From Nissolia schottii (taxonomy: Eukaryota > Streptophyta > Magnoliopsida > Fabales > Fabaceae): a stretch of 64,000 bases of DNA. How positions within the stretch are numbered: position 1 is the stretch's first letter; each line of letters opens with the position of its first letter. The stretch spans positions 231,198-295,197 of the forward strand of contig QANU01065503.1 in assembly GCA_003254905.1 (NCBI GenBank). Direction: 5' to 3'. Made by a program: the position numbers and the translations under genes. The notes beneath the pieces are model-generated. The model ran no database searches. It was given only the letters and a program-made list of their open reading frames with translations, and had not been told where the DNA came from. This document shows positions 9,687 to 22,149 of this stretch, one piece after another.

Positions 9687-12210
9687 TCAATTTCGGCCCT
9701 GTCCTCGTGGATGATATGTGCTCCTCCGATCACTAGAATCTGTCCTTGCCCTCTCCTGTGTGCGAGAAGAGCCTGCTTTATCTCTAACTCCAGACATTGT
9801 TAGTGCAGGATGCTCCGAAGAAGGGAGAGCCCAAACACTCTGTCTGACAAGCTCACTTTGCCCATTATGGCTAGCTCCTAAAACAACAAATAGAGTGAAT
9901 TAAAGATGACAAACAAATAATTAGTGAAGATATCTTCTATAGATTAATCATCCTCATCCTCAAGTAGCATAAAGGATATTTGGTTACTCACCAGCACTCC
10001 CGGCCAATCCAGGCAAATACTTCTGACCCTTCTTTTGCCATTCTTTTTCAAAGCCAGTAAGTTCATCTACAAAATCACAAGTTCACAACCCAAAACCTTC
10101 AGCAATGCAAACATAGATTGGAATGGAACTGCTATAGTAGAGACATATCACATCACAGAAAGCATGAATTTCAGATACAAGAGTTACCTTCATTTAGATT
10201 GTGCAAGGTCTGCATAGTGTCCACCTTACCATCTGAATGAAGTTTTCTTGCAAGGGAATGTCCCTACGAAGTAGCAGATATAAGAAAAATAAGATTAGTA
10301 AGGGACACAATTACAATTACAACCATTGTAGTTAGAATCACACAAATTGTGATTTGATACACGCAATTTGATGCTATTCCAGCAGAAAAAAGATACATGT
10401 CACATGCTGAATTAAAACTAGGCTTGAATCATGACCCAACTCACACGTATTGCACATGAATAGCCAGAATTGCAATTTGAATCCTCTTTTTTTTCTTCTC
10501 TTTTTTTGGCAATGCAAAGAAAAACCAAGTCACATTCAATGGGTCAGTCGTGCGTTACCCAATTCACCGAAGCCCTATTTTTATTGCCTTTTACTTCAAT
10601 CTTTTCAAAGAAAAATGGGGGAAATGGCTGATCCCAACCCTCTCTTCAACACCCAAATATTAAATACAAGAAAAAAAAAACCCTATATTTGCTTCTCTTC
10701 CATCAAAGACTCCACCGACCCCATGAGCCACAGTCCCCTACTCCTCCTACACAGCTTCTGTGCACGATTAGTACTAACTTTTTATTCAATTCTCGTCTCT
10801 ATAGTGAGAATAGTGCTCTGTTTTGCTATAAACACAGCACGTGCTCTGACTCTTTTTGTTCTTTGTTTTATGATTTTTGTGTGTGTATTTATTTACATTT
10901 ATTTCTCTTCTCTATTGTTCTTCTGTTCTATTATTCTTACTTCATTTGCTGTCTTTTTTTCTTTATGGGCTGAATTGCAAAACTTGTGTAGTAACTATTT
11001 TTTCAGTCATTGATGGATGAGTTATGACTTACTACTTGAATCTTTGTCTGTTTGGAGTATATGGTTCATTTAATTAGCAATCAGCTAATTACCTTTAGAA
11101 TGCTAATTTAAAGTTGGTGTTTTATGTTTCTTTAAATGAAAAATACTATTATGCTATTTCTAATTGTTGATTATGAATCTTACGATTCACGATTCAAAAA
11201 AGTAAGCTTTCCGGTTCACGATTCATATCCCGGTTAGACAACCATGATTACAAGCACTGAAAAAATAGCCAGCGTCGGATGCCAACAAAACTTAATCCTA
11301 TGTTGCTTGCTACCAAATAAAATAGTATATGAATACCTTGCCGTGAATGCCTCTTGAAACTCTGTGAGATGCTTGCCTGGTGGAACTATCAGCCTCCTTA
11401 GTCTCTTCAAAAGTCACCTAACACATTGAAGACGGCATCAGAAAAACAGCAAAGGTCAAATCCCAAATTCAGTTTAGAGTTTTAATCAACGCTCTAAAGG
11501 CTCACCCCATCACTCCCAGACCTCCTTGTCCTTGACGAAGTATAATATGTTCCAGTTGAACCACCATAGCTAACAGTTGAGCTCTGGAAGCAGAAAGATT
11601 GAGCTTGAGGCCCAGGCCCAGTCGCATTGAATCTGTTGTAGCCATTCCTACCCAGCAAATGTCTGCTCTTCTTCCCTGCAACATGCACAACCAAAATTTC
11701 AGCGTAAACAAAACCAACCTGCCACATTTCGTTATAGATGGAGCAAAATTGCGCTGGTTGCTTCAAATTACCTTCAACTTCACCATCTGGATGTTCAACC
11801 AAGGGATCGTTGCTCGACCTACCATGCTTTCTTGGATTTCCATTCTTCTCCTCCTTCACTCCCTCGTTTTCATCATCATCGGAGCTCAACTCCTCAATGA
11901 TAGGGCCCCTCTGCATATTAGACTCCGCAGCTGGAGCTGGAACCTGATGCTCAAGGAACCCAGACGGATGATGCATACCCTGAGGGAAAGGAAATTCGGC
12001 TGGCAGACCACCAAAGGGGCTAGACTCAAACATCCCTCCAAAAGGGCGGGTGAAGAAGGGGTCATCAAAGGGGTCCCTTCCCCCAAAAAAGCTCGAGGCT
12101 AAGCTCCTTGGAGGTCCAAAGGAACCAAAGCCTCCTCGTCCAAAAGCACCAAAAGGGTCACCAAAATCAAAGAAAGAATCCCAACCACCACCGCCTCTAC
12201 CTCGATGCAT
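9687..12210 (-). CDS. Myeloid leukemia factor (MLF)-like protein, 6 coding exons
   Basis: Coding exons on the minus strand are 12210-11772, 11675-11506, 11417-11337, 10263-10188, 10066-9992 and 9877-9687. They join in frame with GT/AG introns to 1032 nt (343 aa, stop TGA). The N-terminus is Gly/Phe/Asp-rich (FDFGDPF, then GGRDPFDDPFFTRPFGGMF near residues 43-61), the hallmark of plant MLF1-domain proteins. An acidic stretch (ELSSDDDENEG) follows. Further on come residues typical of the family, such as SFCFQSSTVSYGG, the Arg/Ser-rich SSRTRRSG, HSLARKLHSDGKVDTMQTLH and GFEKEWQKKG. The C-terminus is Ser/Arg-rich. In animals MLF proteins are nuclear/cytoplasmic regulators; the plant role is poorly defined and I infer none. 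A 5'-UTR intron is likely (donor after 12546, acceptor before 12219). The start is the first ATG after that acceptor. Confidence 0.9.
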
Positions 12211-12218
12211 TCTGTTTC

Positions 12219-12640
12219 CCTAAAGCGCAGTATAAAACTGTAGGCACAGGATAATCAAATTCAAAACCCTCAAAAAGTAACGCATGAAACACAGAATCGC
12301 AAATAGTAAATGAACGTTTCAACAGGCAAATACTTGCTTCAAAGTTCATATCCCTAGAAAACTAAAAGAATCTTTACAGTTGCAAAACACAGCTATCAAG
12401 CATAGAATTCATAAACAAAACAAGTTACCTAAACCGTAAATTCAGTGAAATGAAACAACATGCCTAAACAAAACGAAAATTATCGTGATCAAACTTGAAA
12501 TCCCACAAATAAAAACAAACAGATGAGAAAAGAGAGAAGAGTAACCTGAGAGGAAAAGCGAGTAGCGTAGAATATGGAGACGATCGTCGAAGCGTGCTCT
12601 GATTCTGATCGAATTAAGATTGGAATCGTAATGAAAGAAA
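12219..12640 (-). other. MLF 5' UTR with leader intron
   Basis: Minus-strand CCTCTCAG|GTTAC at 12546/12545 and CTTTAG|GGAAACAGAATG at 12219 fit a leader intron of about 326 bp. The first non-coding exon would begin near 12640, in a CT-rich tract. The transcription start itself is not visible. Confidence 0.5.
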
Positions 12641-12703
12641 GGAAAGAAGGGTTTACGAATATATGCTAATTCCTTGGATGCAATGTAAATCTCTTTGAGG
12701 ACG

Positions 12704-12740
12704 CGGAACTTTCTAGCCTCTCCCCCAGATAACGCACGTG
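12704..12740 (-). promoter_or_regulatory. MLF upstream elements: GAAnnTTC and G-box
   Basis: A GAACTTTC palindromic heat-shock-element core (12706-12713) and a CACGTG G-box (12735-12740) lie about 70-100 bp upstream of the inferred transcript start. Both are perfect short matches, but motifs of this size arise by chance, so function is inference. Confidence 0.3.
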
Positions 12741-12759
12741 TAAACCAAACGTGCCGTAT

Positions 12760-15240
12760 AATACGATAGGTTAAACTAATATAATATTAATATAATATGT
12801 AATGACTTTAACCACCAACGTATTTTCTTATGCTTAATATAATATGTAATAAGTTTATTAATTATTTAGTGTAACTAATGTATTGTACAAGTTTATTCGT
12901 CAAATTTTTGTTATACATCAAAATAATGGACAATCTTACGGTAATTAACTTTTAACTTTATCCATCTTTTCTTCGTACCAATGATATTATTTATACATTG
13001 AACATGTCCTCACATGTTAATTTAACAGATGAGCAAGTAAAAAAATATTACTCCTACAAATAATGATGAGATTCGACAATTAAATGGTAGATTATTAAGA
13101 GAATATTTGATGTTAAGAGTCTTACCAATCAGTTGGCTGAATTTTCGCTAAGCATTATAGATGATAATCTAATATTATTATTTTGATTTCTTAAAGAGGT
13201 ATTTGTCGTCAAAAATAATTATTCCCCTTTGAGGCATGAGAATCACTTAAATAAGCATGACTCTCCCAACAAAGTCTTCTCTTTATACACTGTTAGAAAT
13301 CAAACACTAACCAAATGTTTAAGGAACCCAACTATCCGTTAACTGTGTTAGACTTTGTTGGTCATAATGTAATATTATTATTAATGCTTAGTCGGTGTAA
13401 ACAAGGAATAACACAGTTGGTTAAAACTATAATTCTTAACATGAACCTAGACAATTGTCTACCTTTTAATAATTTGAAATTAGTTTTTTTTTTGGGTTAT
13501 GTATAGCTAACAATGGAAGAACAATTAAAGAATTAAAATTAGGTCCACGAGATTGAGTCATATGGTCGGCTTTCCATCCACAACTTATGTTAGGAGGCAC
13601 ACCTTGATATTAGACTAGAGCTGGCATTTACCTCAAGTTTTAGACAAGTATTGTTATTAGAGTAGAGCAAGCCTTGTCATGCAATCCTCGACACCCAACC
13701 TGAGACTTGCAAATGATAAGTTCTACACAACTACTTGAGTTTCAACTGATACGCCCTCCACTTTGCCATAGTGAAAGTTGGGATGGCTAATAGAATGCAA
13801 TAGTTTTCTCTAAGAAGCCTCAATTTTCGTCAGAATCATTCATCGAGATGAAATATAGTATGAAAGTTGCACAAAATCTAATACCATTTACCCAAGAATC
13901 AAACAAGTGCACAAGAGTCAGGACAACTAACAGTAAATCAATGTTTTTAAAAAGAGGATGGCGGTTTACCAAACATTTGTCATAGAAATATGGCGGATGG
14001 CGTTGCGGCATATGCCGGGAAGACATGGCAGACGAAAATGTATGTATATAAAAACATATCAAGAATAATAAAATTAGAGACATAATCGAGGAAATAAGAT
14101 TCGATAAATATATTGTGAAAATAAAATTGATTAATCCTACTGAAAGACATTGCTCTAGCTGGCCATTTGCTGCTATCGGAAAATTTTTCCATTGAGTTTC
14201 CAATCAACGGCAAATATTTTAAACATTATTATGTCATGCAAGTATTACTTCAAGCTGTTAAAAAATTCTACAATTTTCTCTCAATTTTTCTTTTTAAATT
14301 CATAAGCTTTTTGATATCTATGTAACCTTCCCTAAAATAATATTTGAGTCAATTCTTTAAAAACTTAACTTGGCGCAGTTAAATTCAAGTCATATGCGAT
14401 CATTAAGCTAAATCAACAACCTACTTTAAACTTGTACTTAATTACGACTTGACCAATGATTGAATCAAATTGAGTGACCTACTATTTAAACAATATTTAG
14501 ATTTGTTCACCAAAAGAATATACACGTATTTGGCCCAAAGATGGTTAGTATAGTTGGTAAGAAGTGGGTTCGTATCTCAAAAGGAAGTGAGTTTAGTTTC
14601 CATTGATGACGTGAGAGTCACTTTTGTAAGTAATCTATAAGTATTTTTGTAAGTGTTTAAAGAACTTAACGGCATTTCCTAGTGGATAACGAGTGAAACC
14701 CACCTAAACTTCTATTGACCACTTATACATACACACGTTAGTATTTGAAATTTATACTTAACTAACTCATAAAATTTTTAAAATAAGAAACAAAATTAAT
14801 TTCTATATATATTAGAGCAAGGTATATTAAAAGATTAATTTTAATAAATTATTCATGTAAATTTTTTATGATGTTAACTAATTATATTGTATCTCTTATA
14901 TAACTTTTCATCTAGTTATAGTAACAACTAAATTAATAACATTTAGTTACTTCAAATGATTCGACTTAATTTTCATAAATAATATCTTAAGTTTGAGTCT
15001 TATGATTGAAAAGGCTAATGTTAAAAAAACATTACCCTTATAATGGATCAACACAACACTTGAGTTAAATTAATTAAAATCCAATGTGATAATTTGGGGG
15101 TAATAACAATCAATAAATTTTGATAATTATATATTAGATGATTGTGTAAAACATTTTCCACTGATTGTATACAACAACACATGCATTTTTATATCCTTTT
15201 AAGCTCAGGGATGGCGCAAACTACTCACTCAAGAACTATG
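12760..15240. other. Intergenic between MLF and PAT, with possible SINE-like piece
   Basis: AT-rich, no gene recognised. Contains direct repeat copy B (13690-13930). Near 14540-14610 the sequence GGTTAGTATAGTTGGTAAG followed by GTGGGTTCGTATCTC resembles Pol III A- and B-boxes at tRNA-like spacing, so a decayed tRNA-derived SINE is possible but weakly supported. Confidence 0.35.
13690..13930. repeat. Direct repeat copy B (upstream of the MLF gene)
   Basis: Diverged second copy of the 9130-9365 segment, same orientation, about 4.56 kb away. It shares the ordered landmarks listed for copy A. It may be what is left of a tandem duplication that once included the MLF 3' flank, or a dispersed repeat. 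Confidence 0.7.
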
Positions 15241-15289
15241 GCTTTGTAGGAAAACTTTTGCTAGATGTTGAGGCCTTACTTATATATTG

Positions 15290-18200
15290 TTATAATTGTT
15301 GGAGGGCGTCCAAACTAGGCCCTATTGGATAGTCAAGACCTTGTAATGCTAGCATTTGCCTTAAATCCTCTTCCGAATATGCAGGAATGAACCAATACCT
15401 TTTGTCGGTCCCAAATACCTGAGAAATATATACATATAACCATCACTACAAAAGATAACTTTAAACTTAGGTTTTGGCTAATATATCAAAACTGGTTAAT
15501 ACATCTTGTAGTGATAGATTAGGTATCATTCATCTAAGAACACAAGTAACCCTTTTTACATAGAAAAGAGGTTAAGGCATCATCACAAAGAAACCAACAA
15601 GAAAAAATGAGTCTAAATCCTAAGTGGAGAAACCATGCAAAACGCATGTCAAGCCCTTGGTTTGTCATTTAACTACACTCCATGAGCAAAACTCTATAAA
15701 GGGAAGCCAAAAATAATAATCCAGAATCATTAAATTTTCTAGCATTTATTTCCAATTGCATGGTAGATTAACAAACCATCCTTCTTAATTTGGTAGATTA
15801 ATTAAAAATTAAATAATTAATAAAATATTTTGTGTAATAAGTGATCTAAATATGGTGTAACGAATTCAAAGTGAAAAAAGAGTTTTGTTATATACTTATA
15901 TGGAATCATTTGATGTGGAAAGCCATGTCGACTCACACTTTAACCATCATTGTATGAGATTTCAATGAGACTGCCCATACTCAAATCAGATTTCATTCAA
16001 TGGTAGATATGGTATGAATTGACACAATATCTCACCTCAAATAGGTACAAATAATTTTTTTTTTAAAAAATGGATAAGAATCTTTAGCACAATCAAGTCA
16101 AGAGAAATAAGGAGAGAGAAAAATCACGCTTTAGCACAACTAAGGGTCGTTATTTGGCTGGAAACCATAAAATATAGAAGAAAACAATGTGACACTTGTG
16201 TAATTAATTTTGGAAACATGAAATGTTACTAGACAACATTTTCTAAAATAGACCCGACTGTCAATAGCATGAACAAGTGCTAGGATTGTAGTAGCATAAA
16301 AAGTAATAGTTTATACACAAAAATATAATTATATGATTTATATTGACCCCTTGGTCTTGATTCTCCTGAATCAGATCAGAGGAGCTACAACAGGATACAT
16401 GTCTCCTTAAGGATAGGAAACATAACAATTTTTTGCAAGCCTTTGGGATCAAAGAATGTCCAATTCTACCATAAGTGATAGTGTGATACAAGGGTATGAC
16501 ACATCAACTACCAATATAGTACAATCACCAAATGTAACACTTGTTATTACCTGCTAAACTTAGACTAATTTAAAATGAACACAACCCATGTCATGCTCCC
16601 ACTGGCGTAATATGGACTATAGGTCATAGTTATTAAACTCGATTCAGTGGTCGACTCGACCACACCATTGAATCACTAATTTGATTAATGGATCACTGAA
16701 TTACTCGTTAAATTGGATTTAATTATTAAATAAATACGTAAAATTATAATTCAACTTATATGAGAACACAATATATATGATAATTGAGACAAGATAGCAC
16801 GAACATCTTGCTTTGTCTAGCGGTTGTGTAGCGCTTCCACAAGTTCCCTTTTCAAAGTTTACTCACAAACAAAAAGTAGCATAATAGTAATGTAAGATTG
16901 CCTTAGAAACATGTTACAATAGGAAAAATAGATGTTACCTGCTCAAAATTTTTCCTCCATCCTAGGTCATAATGCCACTTGGGAGTGGTTTTTATCTCAT
17001 ATGCCTGATAGATTCCATATTTAAAATTTTCACGATTATACACTAGATAAAATATGAAAAGTACTTGAACATTTAACTAAATAAAAATAAAATTCAAATT
17101 CTAAGGAAAAAAGTCACCTCAATGGTGGTGGTGTTAGCAGCCACAAACAAAATGTGCATAATCGTAAAACCCAAAACGCTTAATACGAAAGCCAAGTTCA
17201 AAACTACATGCATAGAACAACAACAAAGGTTATGAATAAGATAAAAACACCAATGATAAATCAATTAGAAAACTACATGTCAAGAACTTACCAAACGCTA
17301 CAAAAGACACCACAACGGTTGTTGTTGGTCCATAAATCTCTTCATCATTAAAGAACACCAGAAAATATGGCAATAACGAAAAAGTGACAAGAGTTGTCTC
17401 TAGAAATGTGTAAAACTGCAGGGAAAAAAAAAGACATAGTAAATGTATTATTTTACTATTAGTATCTTCCATTACTACAATTGTTTCTTTTCATTTAAAC
17501 CCCATTAATTTTACTACAAGGAAATGAGGTGACTACACGAGACAAAACAAGCAGGGGAACCAAACCAAGTAGTACACAACATTAATTATGCCAAATGTTA
17601 TTAAGGTGGATCTTATTTCTAGAAACAAGTAACAACCCCCTCTCGCATCCTTCAATAGAAAATAGAAAAGAATAAAGAACACAGACATAGTAGCATATCA
17701 AGGCAGTGTCTTTTGTTGTTCAACAACATATTAACTAATAAACCTGTAACTGAAAAATGTATTAACTTAACATATAAGCATTTAGGTTTTGACAATAAGT
17801 TGCATATATTAATTTTTCTTTCGTTGCCAATGAGAGGAAAAATTCAACTCCCAAACATAAGAAGCTTTGTCATACTTCTAGAAAGTGGTAGAAGAAGCTT
17901 TGATTCCAATGACCCTTTATGTGGAGAAAGTGGTAGAAGAAACTTTGATTCCAATGTCCCTTTATGTGGTGAGGTGCTACATCCCACACTATAAATAATA
18001 TCTTCTGTTAGGCTCCACAAAAATGGAGGACAAGAAGTGACAGTGCATTCTTATGGTAACGTATGATGGCTCACTCATTTTTTTTATCATCTTTGGTCAT
18101 AATCTTTGTACTACAACTTCTTAATATCATTATATCTAATCCTAAATAGACTAGAATGATGTAGGGATCTATATGTAAATACAATATCTATTTGAATACG

Positions 18201-21200
18201 TTCAAATATTGACATCTTCTCATAATGAGAATGTGTATTATTATGACCCTATTTCAGTATGATTCGGTACGTAAAGAATTTTCAAATCATGGATTGGGCT
18301 CAATCATCAGATTATAAATTATAAGTTCATAATCCTAGACTGTTCTCATTTTGTACGGAATAGATATATCAACTGTTTGATTCTGGTAAGATAAGAGAGA
18401 TTTTGAACCAAGTAATAGATTTTGGAAATTAAAAAAAAATTCTCATGATCAAGTTCAATTATTCAGTTTATTGTCCAATAATTACCTGATTTAGAAGGAA
18501 ATAACTCGCATTAGTATCTCAATTTTAATTTGAACATGAGTTTGATTGACACTTTATGTCCCAAGAAATTTGTACCATCAAGAAGATGAAAATTTGAGTC
18601 TTTGCTTAAAAACAAAATTGCTTAGAGAGAGCAAATTTATAGAACCTTTCAACAAGGGTGCATTCTATGATGGCACCCCTCATGTTTAATAGTATGACAT
18701 GGGACTCCAATTTTTGTAACTCATAATTACAACAATGCCACCGGGTTACTCGTTAATGAAGTTTTGAAAATTACAAGAAGAGGCATGAACTTTTAATTTT
18801 GTAAAAGAAGCCCTTGGCCATTTCCTGTTCCCTTTTTGTTGTGAGTTGCAAGTTGACATAGCTGCCATCATTCATCAGGCCAAATCTACTTCGCTCACTT
18901 TCTAGTTGCGCTAGCTTGTTTCTTTGTGCTCTTTTTTATTTTCTCGTATCCATATTTTTCTTTGAACGTTTTTAATTTGTCCTCATAGTTTCACATCCTT
19001 TATGCTCTCTTCTTTTTTTTCCTATGCAAACTCTCCGCCTCCTCACTACCTTGACACCCTCCTAAGTCTGCAGCCTCTGCACGACGAATCTCTTTAGTGC
19101 GAGATTTGCACGCCATGAGAGGGTGGCTGGCAGTATTATCCTAAGTGTGTTTGAGGAAATGGAATCCATCATCAAGGTGGGATTTTGAGAGACCATGAAA
19201 TCTTTGTATGAAAATCAGAGTGTTGCAGTGATTGAATGCTAGATTAAGTACGGATTAAAAAGCTCAAAACTGAACCCTAAAATCCCAAATCAATTTCTAA
19301 ATTTCATTGGATTAAGTGAAAGCGGAAGACTCTGTCAACATTAGGGGTTGTAACATGTTTGTGGTTTTGGGAGTGAAAAATTCCCAAAATATGGGTTGGA
19401 ATGAGAAATTACGAAAATATGGGGTAAATTTCTGAAATCGCCACAGGGGGTGGCGATTTCAGAAAATCCGAAAATTAAAAAAATAAAAATTTCAAATGTC
19501 TGAAATCGCCGTAAGGGGTGGCGATTTCAGAGTCTGAAATCGCCACAGGGGGTGACGATTTCAGACTAAAAAATAAATAAAAATTCAAAAAGTCTGAAAT
19601 TGCCACAGGGGGTGGCGATTTCAGACTCTGAAATTGCCACCCCTTACGGCGATTTCAGACTTTAAAAAAATAAAAAATAAAAAAAATTACAATCTCTGAA
19701 ATCGACACAGTAAGTGGCGATTTCAGAGAATAAAACCATACATCCGTAATTTTTTTCCTAACACCATACTTTGGGAATATTAAAGTTTTGAAACCATAAA
19801 AATGTAAAAAATCCTCAACATTAACCATGGTTTTGTTTCTTATTTTGTTTCTTTTTTTTTTCTTTTTTTTTTTTAAAAAGGATGTTCAGTGACGGAGGGT
19901 GATGATGGCTATGTTTGTTCAAGAAGGTTTCTGGCTATGTGACAGAGGTTCATGATGGTGGGGGTAGGAAAAAGGTAGGTGGCTTGGAGGGAAAATGAGA
20001 ATTTTTGTTAAGAATTCTTTACGAAAGATGATAAATATATTTGTAATTTTCAAAACTTTATTAATAAGTAACGGGTGGCATTTTTGTAATTATGAGTTGT
20101 AAAAATTAGAATACCATAACATGCTATTAAACATGAGAGGTATCATCATAAAATGCACCATCACCGCAACTTCTTCAAGGAAAAAAAATGTAATGAGAAC
20201 ATTACTTTCATTTCTTTCGTGTTGGTTCTGTCCTGATCACGTAGGTTTCTTAGGAAGTTTGAAAACACAAAAGCAGTGCCATAAAAAAGAGAAATGCCAA
20301 GAAGACTGGAGAAATTTCTCATAAAGTGTGTGATCTATTGCACTAATCACATTAAATGATGAGACTTTTGCCTTGTAAAAGTTAACTTCATTTCAACTTA
20401 AACTCAATTTAATTTTTATTTACTTGTCTTTTAAGTAACGAAGGACATTGAAAATTTTAATACCAACCAAATAAAACAAGTGAATCTAGAAAACAAGTAG
20501 TTTTTCAAGCAAGGTAGCAATAAAACAGATGTCCTAGTAAATGCATCAATTAAAACATGCTTTAGATGAAATAGTTTTGTTGTTTGCACTAGTACATGGA
20601 CTTCTCTAATGGTGAGATTGACTAATTCAATTTGAGATACTGTAATTACTCCTATTGCCACAAGTTTTTTTTTATTGGTTCCCGAACTCAAACCATTTTA
20701 AAAAGGGAATAAACTTACTTAACACTTGACCAATCTTATATCAGTAGATGAGCTAGTTTACATTCCAAGATAAGATTACGTACCAAGAAAAGAAGAAAAT
20801 ACTTGTAGTTCAATGCGCCAACACAATTCACAACCCAAATGCAATGGTGGTCCAACTTTAGAATGCACCTCCCACCTAAAACCAATGACATTGTTAATGT
20901 GCCACCCAAGAATAAGAGCAGGCAACAAATGTCACAGAAAAAGAACTCACAAATTGAACAATGATGACAACGAGGAGGTTTAAACTGATCACACTTTTGA
21001 CAGTACCGTATTCTCCGATATTCCAGTTCAGTGGCCCTCTGTTTTGGCTCCACTAGTAAATCTGCATCACCTCTCTCCTCCTCATCAATTTTAGGCCTCC
21101 AATTCAAAGGCACACGCCCAGGGTCCGTAAAAACAACGGAGAAGTAGCTCCATAACAGCATCACCAGCTACACAGTTAATGAACTTACTGAAATTACATG

Positions 21201-22104
21201 TCATGGCTTTCAATTAATGCAATATATGGTCTAGCATTAACCCTTTCTTCTTAGATATAGTGAACATTGTAGCTTAAATGAATCCCTCTTCAATAGTCTC
21301 CGTATAAGCCAATTCATATTAAACATACTTAATACAAAAATTTCAAGCGCTAGTAGGGACCAAGAACTAGCCTCTCATCTACCCTAAGATTTAGTTATTA
21401 TCAAATATAATAAAATTGAAGTTTCTCAAAGATTTTTTTTTTTTAAATTACTTAATCATAGAAAACTTTAGAAAAAATGTACAAGATCATGAACTATAAG
21501 GAGAATAAATAGGTTTATCTGTAGAAATTTTAGATGAATGATTAGACAAACTCAAGGAGAGTTGTCAGTATATATATTATTATTAAATAGAGATAGGATA
21601 AAAAAATAATTCAAAAATAAAACTGGTAACAACTCATCATCATCATCATCATCACCAGTACCTTTTCAATATTCCTTCATTTCATCCAACAATATATATA
21701 CATTTCTACCGGGGATACTAGTGCCAATTACTTTATGACAATTTTAAAAAGCCAGTCCGTTACGGGTTCTGACACTAAATGAGAAAGATGGGGATTATAC
21801 ATCCTTAGGTGAACACCTTACATCACTCACCCAAACTGCTAATCATAGGGTGTGGGTGTGAGTGTGAGAGAGTACCAACCAGAGCATGGAAAAGGAGCAG
21901 GACAGGAAAAGCAGTAACGGAACCGCGAAAGAGAGAGGGTCCGTAATTAGTGACGACAACAGCGTAATAGGCGAAGGCGACAAGGCAGAGGAAGAGGACA
22001 ATCATGATGGAGCCGAGGCCCTGCAACCCCATACAGAACCTGAATACGTTCCACGCCATCATGTATCCTCCTCCTCCTCCTCCTCCTCTCGATCTATTGT
22101 CCAT
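15290..22104 (-). CDS. DHHC-type protein S-acyltransferase (PAT13/14-like), 7 exons
   Basis: Exons on the minus strand are 22104-21880, 21167-20951, 20875-20784, 17415-17292, 17203-17118, 17004-16939 and 15418-15290. They join in frame to 939 nt (312 aa). The enzyme transfers palmitate to protein cysteines at membranes. Features in order: a Gly run, two N-terminal membrane segments (about residues 25-95), DPG at 90-92, a Cys-rich zinc domain from CQKC (131-134) on, DHHC at 156-159 with catalytic Cys159, two more membrane segments (about 172-240), and the TTxE motif (TTIE, about 245-248). The family usually has PPRSHHC; here it is PPRCHHC. The start is uncertain: an in-frame ATG 18 nt upstream (22122) would add six residues. 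Exon 1 ends at CTG|GTTGGT, the only donor that keeps the frame. Intron 3 (17416-20783) carries nested transposons. Plant PAT13/14 relatives act at Golgi-type membranes. Confidence 0.93.
17881..17972. repeat. 45-bp tandem duplication in PAT intron 3
   Basis: GAAAGTGGTAGAAGAAGCTT and the rest of a unit of about 48 bp occur twice in a row (from 17881 and from about 17929) with few changes. The frame across it is open (each unit encodes FDSN-PLCGE), but I recognise no gene. Confidence 0.6.
19325..19830. mobile_element. Nested inverted-repeat element with palindromic interior
   Basis: The left arm (from GTCAACATTAGGGGTTG through TTCCCAAAATATGGG) matches the reverse complement of the right arm (GGTTAATGTTGAGGATTTTTTAC in sense, with TTCCCAAAGTATGG), so the unit is an inverted repeat. 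It is inserted in the long-TIR element of PAT intron 3. Its centre is the array of six dyads listed separately. No ORF is present. Confidence 0.6.
19431..19729. repeat. Array of six hairpin dyads (CTGAAATCGCC...GGCGATTTCAG)
   Basis: Dyads at 19431-19463, 19499-19531, 19532-19566, 19592-19626, 19627-19659 and 19693-19729. Each has arms of about 11-14 bp (TCTGAAATCGCC / GGCGATTTCAGA) around a short loop, usually ACAGGGGGT. The second (loop GTAAGGGGT) and fifth (loop ACCCCTTAC) are reverse complements of each other with one difference, so the array as a whole is also an inverted repeat. Spacers are A-rich. As RNA it would fold into a strong hairpin series in the PAT pre-mRNA intron. Confidence 0.9.
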
Positions 22105-22149
22105 TGAAGAAGGAGGCCACAATCCAAAGCATGAAAAAAAGAAATCAAA

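Larger units (their letters stand above)
18657..20159. mobile_element. Long-TIR DNA transposon (MULE-like), about 1.5 kb, in PAT intron 3
   Basis: The left 120 bp (18657-18776) and the reverse complement of the right 119 bp (20041-20159) align along their whole length at roughly 85% by eye. Both begin GGTGCATT and end GTTTTGAAAATTACAA, sharing CTCATGTTTAATAG and ACTCATAATTACAA between. Long inverted ends with no transposase ORF fit a non-autonomous Mutator-like element. No convincing 9-bp target duplication was found (TTCAACAAG against ATCACCGCA, 4 of 9). Another inverted-repeat element lies inside it. Confidence 0.75.

Noticed and set aside
10450-11013. 187-codon plus-strand ORF
   Set aside because: It lies in intron 4 of the minus-strand MLF gene, is hydrophobic low-complexity from T-rich DNA, and overlaps a second open frame. 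No domain.
11599-12102. 167-codon plus-strand ORF
   Set aside because: Antisense shadow of MLF exons 1 and 2, whose minus-strand reading has clear family motifs.
19431-19729. CRISPR-like array
   Set aside because: Repeats are dyads of unequal spacing with A-rich spacers in a plant intron; no cas genes and wrong kind of genome.
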